Source: Nymphaea colorata (lineage: Eukaryota > Streptophyta > Magnoliopsida > Nymphaeales > Nymphaeaceae). From it: 64,000 nucleotides of DNA. The first letter of the stretch is position 1. The number at the start of each line of letters is the position of its first letter. Location of the stretch: positions 3,774,268-3,838,267 of the forward strand of contig NC_045144.1 in assembly GCF_008831285.2 (NCBI RefSeq), given 5' to 3'. The position numbers were made by a program, and so were the translations under genes. The notes beneath the pieces are model-generated. The model had not been told where the DNA came from. It did no database searches and saw nothing but the letters and a program-made list of their open reading frames with translations. This document shows positions 1 to 10,923 of this stretch, one piece after another.

Positions 1-650
1 ATGTTTATCTTTTCTTTCATATAGTCCATTTTGCTAGGTGTTTATGGATAAGACCTTTGGTGAATAATTCTATTAAATTCTAAGTTATTTTTGGAGTCAT
101 TTGATAGATATTCTCCTTCAAAATTTGTTTTTAACATCTTTGTGGAAATAGATTTGAGGACACGAAAAAAAAGAAATTCATTACACCCAATATCTATTTA
201 AACAAAGATTAATGAAAAATTATATGGAGGTCCTTCTTATTACAGCTTATTAAATAAAATAATAAAAATCCTTATTATACCCTTCAAATTTAAGGATATT
301 TCTTTTACCAAGGGTCAAGTTCCAAGACAAGAAATTGATGTTGTCATCATAGTCTTCAGAATTTTGAATATCTTTGGCAAACCTAATGGGCTATAACACC
401 ATAGGGCCTTTATGTACTTCCCAGAGGCTAAGTATAGGAAAAGGAGGAGCATGCAGGGGGATTTTATTTGTTTCTGAATCTGTCTTTCTTTGAGGGAATA
501 GAAAAAGCTTCACATAACAAGAGCACAGTTCTCTTTAAGTATAGCCTAACAATCATGTTATTTCCATCTTATTATCAGATCTACCCTCCTGTGCTCTTCC
601 AAGATTCAGGTCTGTGACATTAGACCTTATAAATGGTTTTGCTCTAGGGC
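1..650. other. gene-free AT-rich sequence
   Basis: I see no coding exon, RNA gene or bounded element here. The sequence is AT-rich with no long open frame. Confidence 0.5.
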
Positions 651-651
651 C

Positions 652-864
652 TTGTTGTTTGTTTATTGGACTTTATTTAGATTTAGGATGAGGTTTATTT
701 ATAGTTGTTTTATTGCTGCATCACGTTCATGGGCACTTTGTAAAACTAGAAAAAATGAACTACATTCATTTGATTGTTTATGGGCACTTCGTAAGCAGAG
801 AAAAAATGAACTACATTCATTTCATTGTTTATGGACAATTCGTGAAACAAGAATAGGAAGCTAG
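652..864 (+). repeat. 51-bp in-frame tandem repeat inside a short ORF
   Basis: A 70-codon open frame contains a 51-bp tandem repeat of about 2.3 copies, starting near 731, 782 and 833. Because 51 is a multiple of three, it gives a 17-residue repeat containing KNELHSF. I recognise no family, and a real protein is doubtful: the frame is short and ends just before a separate coding-like stretch in the same frame. I read it as a minisatellite that happens to stay open. Confidence 0.45.
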
Positions 865-1029
865 ATTGATTGGAAGGAGAAGGAGCTGAATGCCAAGGCA
901 GAAACGGCTGATGCTTGCCGAGAAGCTCTCAGCAATGCTGAGTGTAGGATACAGGAGCTAGAGATTCAGCTGCAGAGGTGTATGACTGATAAAAATTATC
1001 TTGAATTGAAATTAAAAGAGGTGCAATGA
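865..1029 (+). pseudogene. coiled-coil gene fragment (last exon-like)
   Basis: A 54-codon frame without a start codon ends at TGA 1027-1029. The translation is rich in E, K, L and A with heptad-like spacing (segments AETADACREALSNAE and RIQELEIQLQ), typical of a coiled coil. A CTAG just before 865 could be a splice acceptor, so this may be the terminal exon of a longer coiled-coil protein whose upstream exons lie outside the window or are lost. Parts of the same sequence recur inside element A at 4868-4945, so the fragment has been duplicated. I cannot name the parent protein with confidence. Confidence 0.5.
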
Positions 1030-1639
1030 GGATAATATCAGATTGATTAGTACTTGCATTTGAAGTCTTAACTTTCTTGTAAGTTTGTAACTTTCTTGTA
1101 AGTTGAAACTTTGAAGGAGCATTTTGCTTCTACATTTTCTAATTCAAAAGTGAAAAGCTTGTCTGTTGTGTGGTGTCTGAGAGCTACAGTTTGAAAATGC
1201 TTGACGGACTTGCATATATTTAGTAGGCTTTTTTGATAGATATTGCTGCAGTTTAATACATATTTCTCATTCTTCTTAGCATTTTGCCTTCAAAATTGAT
1301 GTCTTGGCATCATGCAGACGGGTGAATTTATGACATTGACAAACGTGCAGCAAATGTGATAAAGATCAAGTCCCACAAGACGTTGGTAATTCTGATGGCC
1401 TTTGATCATTTATATTGTTCTCTCATTCTAGTGTATGAGCCTCGAATGGTTTATCACATCTAATTATGTGTAGCCCATGTTGTCGTTGAACTTTTCCTTT
1501 CTCTACCGCCGATTGTCATTTTTGTTGATGATGGTTATTTTTCATCATTTCCGACTGATGAAATGTTCTATAGAGCGAGAGGTGCTGCTGAATTATTGCT
1601 ATTTGTTTCTCTGGTTTATTAATTTTGTTCTGAATCTAT
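1030..1639. other. gene-free stretch, probably 3' UTR-like or TE-derived
   Basis: It follows the coiled-coil fragment. A short coding-like segment near 1320-1400 (reading YDIDKRAANVIKIKSHKTL) has no clear exon borders, and I could not identify it. Confidence 0.3.
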
Positions 1640-1680
1640 AAACGGTCAAAAAAAATTTCCATGGAAAAATTTTCCTGTCT
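1640..1680 (+). repeat. segment shared with the 3' end of element A
   Basis: An AACGGTCAAAAAAAATTTCC-like stretch followed by TGGAAAAATTTTCC matches the subterminal part of element A near 5460-5495. With the shared coiled-coil fragment, this suggests that 865-1680 is a degraded relative of element A. The match is by eye and short. Confidence 0.4.
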
Positions 1681-3110
1681 ATCAAGCTATACCTTAGACA
1701 AATCGAAGGTACATCGTAGTGCAGCAAAATTCCTTTTCAAAAATAGTTGGTTTATTAAAACTTCTTGACGTCAAGTGATATATTACCTAGATTGTTTTCC
1801 CTTTTCTTCAAGAAGTGTACATTTATAAAACCAAGTGACCTATGGTTGGAAGAAGAGAAATGACTAGGATGGTTTTTGCAAACTAAACATCACAAGAAAT
1901 CATTCCCCTTGAACTCACCCTGTAAATATAGGGCTTTGTGATAGAAGGGTTCATAACAAGATGAATTCCTTAGACTTCTCCTATTGTAAGGGTTCCTTGA
2001 GAAAAAGGGAAAAAAATGACTACGAGAAAAGGTTAATTCCAACTCCGCTACCCAACTAAAACACCACTTTCAAAGTCGAGGCAAAAGTTGAAGGTTGACA
2101 AGATGAAAGGATGTAACTTTGAGGAATGGTTGGAGGGAAAGGTACTCTTTGTCTTCCATTTCATATAGAATAAATTAACTCAGATTATTGAAGAGATATA
2201 ACACACTAGAAATGAAAAACATGACAGCTCAATCCTCTCAACCTAATCAGCAGCAGCAAGAACTTGATCGACCAACAAACAGAAAACAACATGAGCTGTT
2301 GGGATCACCAACAGCTTGAAACATAGCCCTTGCAGAGTCATGACTCTCTACAGCTAAGATATTCAGCTGGTAGAGCAGATAAAGAAAATAAAATAAAATA
2401 AAAGATCACAAAGATAAGAAAAATAAAAAATAAGAGATTACACAAAGCAAAAAAAAATACATATTGCTGACTTCCTAACATAGTAGATGTCATCTACAGT
2501 AAAAGATATTCAGTGTTTCATAGCAACATATGAAAATCATGTCCACCACAGTAACCATTTTCATTTACTTATGCCACGGACCAAGACTCGTTTAACCAAT
2601 CCCTTGGCATTCCAATGCAGAAGAACCCATATGAATGAATGCATACAGAAATACAAATATCATAACTGGATTGGAAAGCAATCGATGATCACATGATGAT
2701 TACATACATATATGTTCACTCACTTTGACAACTACAAGAAAAAAATCAATACTGATTTAAATAATTCTGCTTCTCCTCAGACGCCTCAAAGAATAACATG
2801 AAAAAAGGGAAGTTAAAGAATTAAAGTGCCTAAGAATTACTTATGAAAGCTAATGACAGACTTAACGTACTCCAATGTGAATGAAATACAAAAAAGTGCT
2901 TCAAAGGTATACATACACACAAAAATTTCATCAAACAACTTGAGGACTAGCACAACGAAGACAACAAATCAGTGAGAGAGACAGGAAAAGATAACATACA
3001 AGAGCTGCGTCGGCCATGGCAGACCCAGAGCCTTAGCCAGAGAGAGAGAGAACCGGTTAACATAGATGTTTCAGAAACGACCTCATATGAGAACACCCAC
3101 CAGCGATTAG
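1681..3110. other. gene-free sequence
   Basis: I see nothing supportable as a gene. The stretch has A-rich runs near 2390-2460 and a short GA tract near 3040. Short frames are not coding-like. Confidence 0.4.
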
Positions 3111-3115
3111 GGCTG

Positions 3116-3174
3116 GACCACCTTCTTTCCGCAGGTCAGGGACGTCGATGACCACCTTCTTTCCGCAGGTCAAG
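3116..3174. repeat. 34-bp-period tandem duplication
   Basis: The 20-base core ACCACCTTCTTTCCGCAGGT appears twice with a 34-bp period (from 3116 and 3150). Each copy contains a TTTCCGCAG|GT splice-acceptor-like string. Confidence 0.6.
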
Positions 3175-3361
3175 GCTGTAAATCAGAGACAAAGAATGAG
3201 TATCTAAGCAGAGAAAGGCCTTCTGTCTCGGCCATGGCCTACTCAGAACCTGGATTGAGCGATAGAAAGGGAGAGGGAGTGGAGAAAGAAGGCTTAGTGC
3301 ATACCTTGAAGAAGAGCGGGAGCTCGGAGGGAGACGGGTTGCATGGCAGTTGCAGAAGAAC

Positions 3362-3485
3362 AGGGGAGACGCAGGGGAAGAGCCTGCGGCTGAGATGTTT
3401 CACCGAGAGGATAGGGGAAAAAGTTGAAGAAGAAGAGGGGAGACGCAGGGGAAGAGCCTGCGGCTGAGAGGTTTCATCGAGAAGA
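3362..3485. repeat. 74-bp-period tandem duplication
   Basis: A roughly 49-bp block beginning AGGGGAGACGCAGGGGAAGA occurs at 3362 and again at 3436 with few differences. It lies in a GC-richer 3.0-3.7 kb stretch just left of element A. That stretch looks like untranslated or promoter sequence rather than a gene. Confidence 0.6.
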
Positions 3486-3849
3486 AAGGGAAAGTGTGTG
3501 GGATGGAGTTTAGAGGTTCATCTGGGTTTGAATATTAGGGAAAGCAAATTTCTTGGCTTGAGAGAGAGACGGACGTTGAATACCCGAACGAACCATGGGG
3601 GGCGAAGCCAAGCGAAGCAGCAGGAGGAGGAGGAGGCCGGAGCATGAGCAGGCGGAGGAGGTAGAGGCCGCAAGAGCAGGCGGAGGAGGCAGAGGCCGTC
3701 TCTTTCTCTTGCAAGAGGCGTCTAACCTAAGGCCACGTTTGATGGCCAGGAAAACACTGTTTATTTTTCTGTACGGTTTCAACCAGCGCCATCAAACGTG
3801 GAAAAGTTTACCGCGCAAAAAATCAAGTTTCAGGATAACTTTACCCTGG

Positions 3850-3883
3850 AAAAAAGTCGGACCCTCACGGGTCCGACTTTTTT
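3850..3883. repeat. perfect 15-bp stem hairpin in element A
   Basis: AAAAAAGTCGGACCC (3850-3864) is followed by a 4-base spacer and its exact reverse complement (3869-3883). It lies 120 bp inside the left end of element A and is flanked by T and A runs. Confidence 0.75.
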
Positions 3884-4867
3884 TCGAGGATTTTTTTTTG
3901 CCCGTTACAGCTTCTTTCATCGTGCTTCTCCCTTGCCACTGCGTCTTCCTTCTTCGATCGACCGAACGCCTCTTTCGCTCAACAAGCCATCTGCCTCTTC
4001 CTCCTTCGATCGACCTACTGACCGACCGACCGACCGATCGTATTTCTTCACAGGTAAGCTCGTTCCACTTCCCCTCTTTCGCTCCATCTCCACTTCATTT
4101 CTCTCCCTCTGCCAACGCCTGGTGAAGCGTCGCCGGCTGCCCAGAACTGCCAGCGCCTTATCAGGCGTCACCAGCACTGTAGAGGGGAACCGGCGGCCTC
4201 CCCTCTCCCTGCACCTCGTAGTGTATGGTACACTCCTGATACCTTTTTTCTTCCTCCCGGTGCCCTTTTTTTTCCCCTCCTGATGTTGGTGTATTTCTTC
4301 ATGCAGTTGATAAAAATCTGGATTAACAGGTGGATATTGCATATGCTCCATTTATTCATCAAAGGCTTTTTCAACATCCTTCGCCCAATTTTTAGAAATT
4401 TTGATGTTTTTGCAGGCCTTTATTGGCTTTAGTATATCAGTTGAGGTTCAGGCCCTTCAGGGTGTTTCACTGTCCTGCAATTAGCTTGTTTACTCCATTA
4501 AGTTTCATTGTCCTGCAACTAGTTTATGTCTTCCATAGATAAGCAATTTAAAATGTTGAGTCTTGTTATTTGTTTTTGTATCCAAATACGTAAATGTAAT
4601 CTATATGTTTATTTCGCTTGAGGATAGTGTATATCTGCAGCAGCCCAAGTTTCTGTAAATGTATATCTGTTATCAACTGTCAATGAATATTTTATCTCCT
4701 GATTGGTGAATCTCTAGTTTCTTACAAGTTTCCTTCGAAGCCTAATTAGTATTGGAAATGTGCTATTGCTGAAAGTATGTATTGGTAGGGACATGTTTAA
4801 TTAGAAGTAATCATGTTATACAGTAAAATACTGAGTTTGAGTTGTCTTGGAAAGCATGATGCTTCAA

Positions 4868-4945
4868 GAGAAGCTCTCAGCAATGCTGGTTAAAATGATC
4901 TTCATTTGAAATTAGAAGAGGTGGAATGAGGATAATATCGATGTC
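4868..4945 (+). pseudogene. internally deleted copy of the coiled-coil fragment
   Basis: GAGAAGCTCTCAGCAATGCT and, shortly after, an AGAGGTGGAATGAGGATAAT stretch match 921-944 and 1005-1038 at high identity. The middle of the fragment is missing. It lies inside element A and cannot encode protein. Confidence 0.6.
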
Positions 4946-5181
4946 ATGACTTTTCAGCAGTTAATTGAATTGTCAGAATTGATACCATTTTCCTAATAAC
5001 AACTTGAGTTGATTTCATCTTGAAAATTTACCTTCTCAATTGAACTTACAGTTTCTTAGTTTACTCACTCTATTGTTGCTCCTTCTGATCGCTGTTTGTC
5101 TATCTTCAATCTCTCTTTTCTTGTCATAGTTGTCAATATATTTACAGTCCATTCGCTTTTGGTGCAAAATTTATGTTCACA

Positions 5182-5373
5182 GGTGGAGTTGGCATATCAA
5201 ATATGATCCACAAGATGGAAAAGCACGAGTACATGGGATTTGAGAACTTGTGCTCAGACAGAGGTTTGCTGCAAGAATGCCGCTGCAAGGATGCCAAAGG
5301 AGAAACTGAAACACCTCTTTCACACGAACCCTCACCATCGTTCATTTCTGCTCTCCTTCTGGCAGTTCATTGA
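5182..5373 (+). other. exon-like open frame inside element A
   Basis: An acceptor-like TTCACAG precedes about 63 open codons (ISNMIHKMEKHEYMGFENL and onward) ending at TGA 5371-5373. I recognise no family. It could be a captured exon or chance; the base composition is more balanced than its AT-rich surroundings. Confidence 0.25.
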
Positions 5374-5660
5374 GAACAAATTGCAAGGAACAGCATGATC
5401 CGCACCTTCTAGCAGGAAGGTAGCAAAAGGCAGGAAGATATGAATCGGTCAAAAAATTTTAACGGTAAAAAAAAATTTCCGTGCAAAATTTTTCCAAACA
5501 TCAAACTATGTATTTTTTACCCTTCAAAAAAATTCCAGTGCCATCAAACATGGTCTGAAACAAAAAAAAGTAAAATTTACCCTTTTCTCATTTTACTGTG
5601 GAGAATTTTCCTTAAAAAAATTCCCCCTCAAAAAAATCCAGGCCATCAAACGTGGCGTAA

Positions 5661-6390
5661 GGGGCTATTTTTCGATCCCGAAAAGCCCGTCCCCATATTT
5701 CTGGAAACCCCTTCAACGGTAACATTTTTTGATCTCCCGTTTGATAGGCAAAGGAAAATAATGCCCCTCTTTAGATACTCACCAAACTGAAGTTGACGTG
5801 AGCACCGAACCTCTCACCGGGGAGGTGGTCTGCAGGTCGAATCCCCTTGTTTCTAGTATAAAGTTATATCCATATGAAAAACGTCCTTTGTAGTAATAAT
5901 AGGCTCATCCAAATGAAATATATTGCATATGTTCGTTGTATTGACAGATTAAAAAAATGATAAAGCATGATTCAATAAGGATACCTAAAATTTAAATGTT
6001 TGCAAGTATGGGGCCCCACACGTCCCACACTGTTAATATTTTTAGTAATTTTTAAAAGTTGCCATTTTTCTTAATTTTCTACTTTTACATATTTTTATAA
6101 TATTATATAGTATTTATATTTTTTTACTTTTATTTTCTCTTTTCAAAACACATCCATGAATTAGAAGCCAATTAGTAAATCCATCCCCACCTAATAGTTT
6201 TTTTATATATACATGCTCAAATGCGTCTGGAAATTAATTTATTCAAGTATCTGAAATTCGTCATTGAGGTTTAAAACATAACAGTTTATTAGAATCAACC
6301 TTTTTTTTAATAGTAATGTTGTGTTCCATCTATTTGGCTCAGACATGACATGTTCTTTTTTCTTTCTTGCGTGTTATTTGTTTTAATGAA
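5661..6390. other. gene-free, with a possible tRNA-like/SINE relic
   Basis: There is no gene. Near 5790-5845 a Pol III B-box-like AGGTCGAATCCCC follows a weak A-box-like stretch, which may be a SINE relic. The rest is AT-rich. A CCCGTTTGATAGGCA near 5738 resembles the terminal motif of element B. Confidence 0.3.
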
Positions 6391-6399
6391 ATGGAATGG

Positions 6400-6862
6400 G
6401 AGCCCAATAGGGATGACTCAACTCGTTAAAACTCGGTTCATGAACCGAGTGATTTGCTTAACAAGTCCAGCTCGAGTTCATGAATCGATTCATTCAAATT
6501 ATTGAGTTGAACTTGAACTGTTAAAGTTAGACTCGGCTTGAAAATTATGTGTAGTGGTTTTTAAAATATCTGAATCATTTTTAAAATTAAAAACCGGTAT
6601 ATTGACATTAATTATTTACGTAAGTTTTTACAAAAGCTCATTCAAGTTTGTCAAACCTTAATCGAGTAGAGCTTGATTTATGGCAAAGTAGTAGTCCATA
6701 TATTCAAACGAGCTTGTCAAGCCTTAATTGAGTCGAGTTTGAGTTCAACACATACATGAAGAATCATGCTCGAGCTGCTTCTATTGTGTGAGCACAAGGT
6801 TTCATTAGTCGAGCCAAGCTCAAGCTGGCTGATCGACTAAGCTCATGTTCACCCCTAGAGCC
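6400..6862. repeat. dispersed repeat rich in GAGCTCGAG-type words
   Basis: Repeated words such as CTCGAGTTCATGAATCGATT, CGAGCTTGTCAAGCC and GAGCCAAGCTCAAGCTGGCT run to GCTCATGTTCACCCCTAG. Similar vocabulary occurs at 22472-22965, 26680-27085, 28990-29310 and 62203-62525. It is non-coding. Confidence 0.5.
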
Positions 6863-7996
6863 CAACGTCCCGTCAATGTGATGGAAGCCAACCTTCGCCT
6901 TCAACTTTATTTTAAAATCAATAATAAGTTTTAAAAACAAAAAATTATGACATTTTCATAATCATGACTAATCGTTTTAATATTGTTAAAAATACACCTA
7001 AGCTTTTCCAATATTGATAGAAAACTATATGATATTATTTTATGGTAAAATAATTGTTAAATCAGTGAACCATTACCTTTTCTCCTTATAAAAGTTGACA
7101 CGAGCAAGAAAATGAATGTGGATTCATAAGTTTGCAAAAATAACTTTCTAGAATTTAAAAAGAAAATTGTCACATTAAAGAAACTAAGTAAATTCAGTAT
7201 AGTTTGTAGAACGTAAATTTGTTTTACTACAGAGTACTTTAGTTCTTTTATGACAGTAATGCCGAACCAAGTGATGACCTAGGGATACTTGGCAAAAAGC
7301 TATTTTTGTTGAACCATGCTAAATAGGTCCACTTTTTTTTAATATAATAAAGGTATATTTTTTATATAATAAAGGTATATACATATGGTAGGGCGGAAAT
7401 TTTTTAAAAAGAAGCCGAATTAAAGTTTTTAAATTTTAACATGGACAGAAATATTATTTTTTAAGTGATTTTTTTTAATTTACATATATATATTTTTTAA
7501 AAATGAATGGCTAGGCTAATTTTGGTCGTAACGTGTTTTAGATATAATTGTCCAAGTCATGCAAATTCTTTTTCACCGCAGAGAGTCTTAGGAAAAAAGA
7601 AAAAAAAAAGCCAAGAAGAAAACCACTAATAATCCTAAGAATCCTAAGAATACCCAATAGAAAGCCAAAGAAAAATTAATGAGTTGACTCTGCGTCCTTC
7701 TCAAGATCGAGCTCTCCGCTCAGTTTTCCCCAGCGTCTGTAAGAACCAGAGTTAGAAACTTAAGTGCATTGAACAATATGAATTCGGACAAACGTATTAA
7801 AAAATAAACATGTCTCGTATATATTGCTGTGACACTTTATTCATCTATATCGTATTATGCATAGACCTGGCTTCTTATCAGTTATGACTAGCTAACAGAA
7901 AACACCAACGAACAAAGATACTGCTTGCTTATCTTTGTGCAAGTAATTCATTACCTAATGTCTGCTGCAAAGACGATGTTTGCAGCCAGCATTTAG
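6863..7996. other. gene-free AT-rich sequence
   Basis: I see no gene. There is a small duplicated AATATAATAAAGGTATAT near 7340-7380. The T-run at 7997-8014 is discussed with the DnaJ pseudogene. Confidence 0.4.
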
Positions 7997-8638
7997 TTTT
8001 TTTTTTTTTTTTTTAAGCCAAGATTTAAGTAAATTCACACAAACTGATTTGGATGCCCAACTTTGTTGAGAACTCTAAGAGCAGTGGAAACGAGAACAAA
8101 CTCCCATGTAATAGAGGAAAAGACAGCTTTTTGAAACACGAAGAACAATTTTTTTGTGAGAGAAATATATTCATTGTTCAAAACTGCACCAGCAACTCAT
8201 TTATTTGTTTTAGTCTGTTAAGCACTGGTAGCTTGTGAGAGACAGAAATAGATTCCATTATAACTCTTAAGAGTCCATTCGTTCCCCTCAACCCATCCAA
8301 GTTATTCTTCGGCAAGTGAAGTGACAGTGCTTCCGAGACGGCACAGGAAAACCTAAACAGGGTTTCAACTTTCTTATTCAGATTCAATCTCCAAAATAAC
8401 AGCAGTAAAACTATTAAACCAACTAGCTATAGAAAGCCATAAACATGCAGCAGAAAATTCTTGTGTATACGAAATGTGGAAGATGATGACATCCATTCAC
8501 AAGAATGGACAAGAAAAAAAAAAAAAAACTATTCCTCTGATATAAGCCAGAGTAACTGACAGAATACTAAGACAAGCAAAGGTATCAAATGTTACAAAGG
8601 AGCAATCGTGAATTAAAAGGACGAACACCATTATCACT

Positions 8639-9690
8639 TCACCGAGCTTCTCCAAAACTTTGCAACTTATCACAATAGGGAGTTGGATAGTTACTTCTCC
8701 AGTGACGCCTCTGCAATTCAATATGACAGTAACGTGCAAGACTGTTTCTATATTCCCTCACTATCTGTTCCTCTAAATTTGCTCGTGACAGGCTTCCTGG
8801 TGGGAAATCTTGATCAAAATCCAGTGACTTGACAAAGAATTCGATCCCGAATTTCTCAGTAACTTTGGGGACCGGATATGCGTGTGACTTCTGCAGAGAA
8901 TACTTTGGTTCCGAATATGGCAGAATATAGGCAACATTTGCACGACCATCATGAAATTGAAGCCATTGTCGACTTCACTCCCTCTTTGTTCCCTCGCCCT
9001 GTGCTTGGCTCTGTAAATGTGCCCATTGTGGAAGACTTCTGCCTGTGAACTGAAAAAGAACGAACGGAAGACCTCGTCTGGGTCGAAATCCTCATCAAAT
9101 AAGTCATTCTTGGCTCTTCTTCTTCTCCTCCTCATATGGTGCTGCTGGTTAAACTGAAATCTTCAACCAGACCTGTTTGGTCGTACTGCCTCCGCGATTC
9201 ACCGTCACTCAAGCACTTGAAAGCTTTCGATTGAATGCCTCGTCGGCACCGGGGGCCTTATTCTTATCCGGATGAACTTTCAGGGACAATTTCCAGTACG
9301 ATTTCTAGACTTCCTCCACAGAGCAGGTCTTCTCAAGGCCAAGAATTTCATAGTAATCCTTGCTCCTCGTGACTTGCCGAATCAATGCAGCATGTTCGTC
9401 GGTGAAATCACATCTACCATTCGAAGAACCCGCGCGTGCCTTCTTTTCTTGCCGGTTCGAATTCCCTTCTAATTCATAATCTCGTTTCCCCTGAGATATT
9501 TCTTCCTTTTAGAAACTTCAGAATCAAGATTCCTTCTCTCACAAGCAGCCAGAAGATCATCAACCTCCAAATTACCATCAAGGCGCCGCGCAATTCGAAT
9601 GAACTTTAGCGCTCGGGATTCATCGCCAGAAGCGAGTGCCTCTTTCGTGATACTGATGCATCTCAATGCCTCATCCTTATTACCATCCAT
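8639..9690 (-). pseudogene. DnaJ/Hsp40 co-chaperone (ER DNAJB12/14 type), decayed
   Basis: The layout matches plant DnaJ proteins with a C-terminal DUF1977 domain, which are J-domain co-chaperones anchored in the ER. The N-terminal block (MDGNKDEALRCISITKEAL, RALKFIRIARRLDGNL) starts at ATG 9690. A J domain at about 9240-9390 has YYEILGLEKTCSVEE and an intact HPD (KVHPDKNKAPGADEAF). A DEDFDPDEVFRSFFF block follows near 9050-9100. The DUF1977 part (PYSEPKYSLQKSHAYPVPK to YPTPYCDKLQSFGEAR) ends at TGA 8639. The gene is broken by a frameshift near 9480-9500, an in-frame TAG at 9305-9307 inside the J domain, a small deletion-frameshift near 9230, and further shifts near 9150 and 8930. It has no introns in the coding span. 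An A-run on this strand (7997-8014) could be a retrocopy tail, but it lies about 630 bp past the stop and has no nearby AATAAA. Confidence 0.85.
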
Positions 9691-10260
9691 GGATGAAACC
9701 TTCCGAGTACCTCACACCAAATCCTTCACGCCCCTATCGGTATCGATCTCTACATCGACTATACAAAATTAACCCCCTAATTTCGGTACCGAGATCAGAA
9801 ACCAAAATTCACTGGACACATCTAACCACCATGTTCCTCTAAGTAAAGAAGGTCACCAACGGTACGAACAGAAACAATGAAGCCCATGAAAAATTGGGGA
9901 TACCCAGGAAAAGTAACCAACAAAATTCAATAAATTGAAATAAATTTCCAAAAAACAGAACTCGGGGATGATCTAAGACCCCAAAACTGATCGAAATTCC
10001 GATCTGTGAGTCCAATGAAACCCCAATCCGGCAAACCCCCGTGAACTTCACTCTCAGTTTGAATCAAGCCTTAGTTCGATGACGATAACTAGCCAAATTC
10101 AACAAATCGTGGAAAGGGGCGGGCCGAATTGCTTCGACGAGCACGGGTGAAGAAGAAAATGAGCTTTTGGGGAACCGGCGGAAGGCAAAGAGTCGAGCCG
10201 GGAGGACGGAAGTCTCGAAAACACGCATGGAGTGTTTGATGAGGCCCGAAGGCCCCGAAC
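9691..10260 (-). promoter_or_regulatory. probable former 5' UTR/promoter of the DnaJ pseudogene
   Basis: This is GC-richer sequence upstream of the DnaJ start with pyrimidine-rich runs on the minus strand, as expected of a plant 5' leader. No TATA box or start site stands out. Confidence 0.35.
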
Positions 10261-10880
10261 CGTGTATTGTTTTTTATGAAACGAGATTTACGTTATCAAA
10301 CAAGCAATTTGGTTCCAGTTTAAATCAAGTCCATTCGGATTTCTAAATCGAATAATTTTGTTTTTCTCCTTCTTGCTATTATTTGTTTTTCATGTCCACA
10401 AACATTCTCTGCATCCCATGATTGGTAAATCCTGGAAAACCTGAACATTTAGTCTACTACAAAATAGAAGAAAGCTTTCATTCTTTTGAGCGTATCATCC
10501 AACGTCCTACATGCCATAAGTTTACCAATTTCACGTTTCCATATTCATATAAGATACATACGCTAAGGACGTACAAATGTATCAGTTCTTCCAAAGAAGC
10601 AGATATAAGTGTAAAATACAACCTCAAATCAAGAACATTAAACAACAAAATTTACAGGTTTATTAATATATGAACTATTTATACTAGTGGAGTCAAGCCA
10701 GCTAACACTTTATCCACCATCGGTGGCAGAGCCACATGGTGGCTGCTCACAAAGTTTGTATATTTTTATGTTAATGCTTTGATATATTTGATTGTTTATA
10801 TATATAGCTGCCCTTAATAGCCTTAAAGTTGTCGAATTAGTGGCCCTTCAACCAAAATTCTAGCTCCAACACCCCTGTGC

Positions 10881-10923
<43 letters not shown>

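Larger units (their letters stand above)
3728..5660 (+). mobile_element. element A: 1.9-kb PIF/Harbinger-like non-autonomous transposon
   Basis: The element spans 3731-5657. It is bounded by TAA at 3728-3730 and 5658-5660, the 3-bp target duplication typical of PIF/Harbinger. Its ends share an inverted repeat, GCCACGTTTGATGGCC at 3732-3747 and its reverse complement at 5641-5656. A second inverted copy of the terminal motif lies at 3788-3801, and a diverged one at 5540-5552. The interior is unlike a transposase. It has a GC- and CT-rich block (3910-4050) ending in CACAG|GTAAGC, which looks like a first exon with splice donor; AT-rich intron-like sequence; a coiled-coil gene fragment (4868-4945); and an acceptor-like TTCACAG before a short open frame (5182-5373). 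I infer a non-autonomous element that has picked up host sequence. Confidence 0.6.

Noticed and set aside
10220-10245. GGAGTGTTTGATGAGGCCC as a further Harbinger-type terminus
   Set aside because: There is no inverted partner or TAA duplication; it probably belongs to the DnaJ leader.
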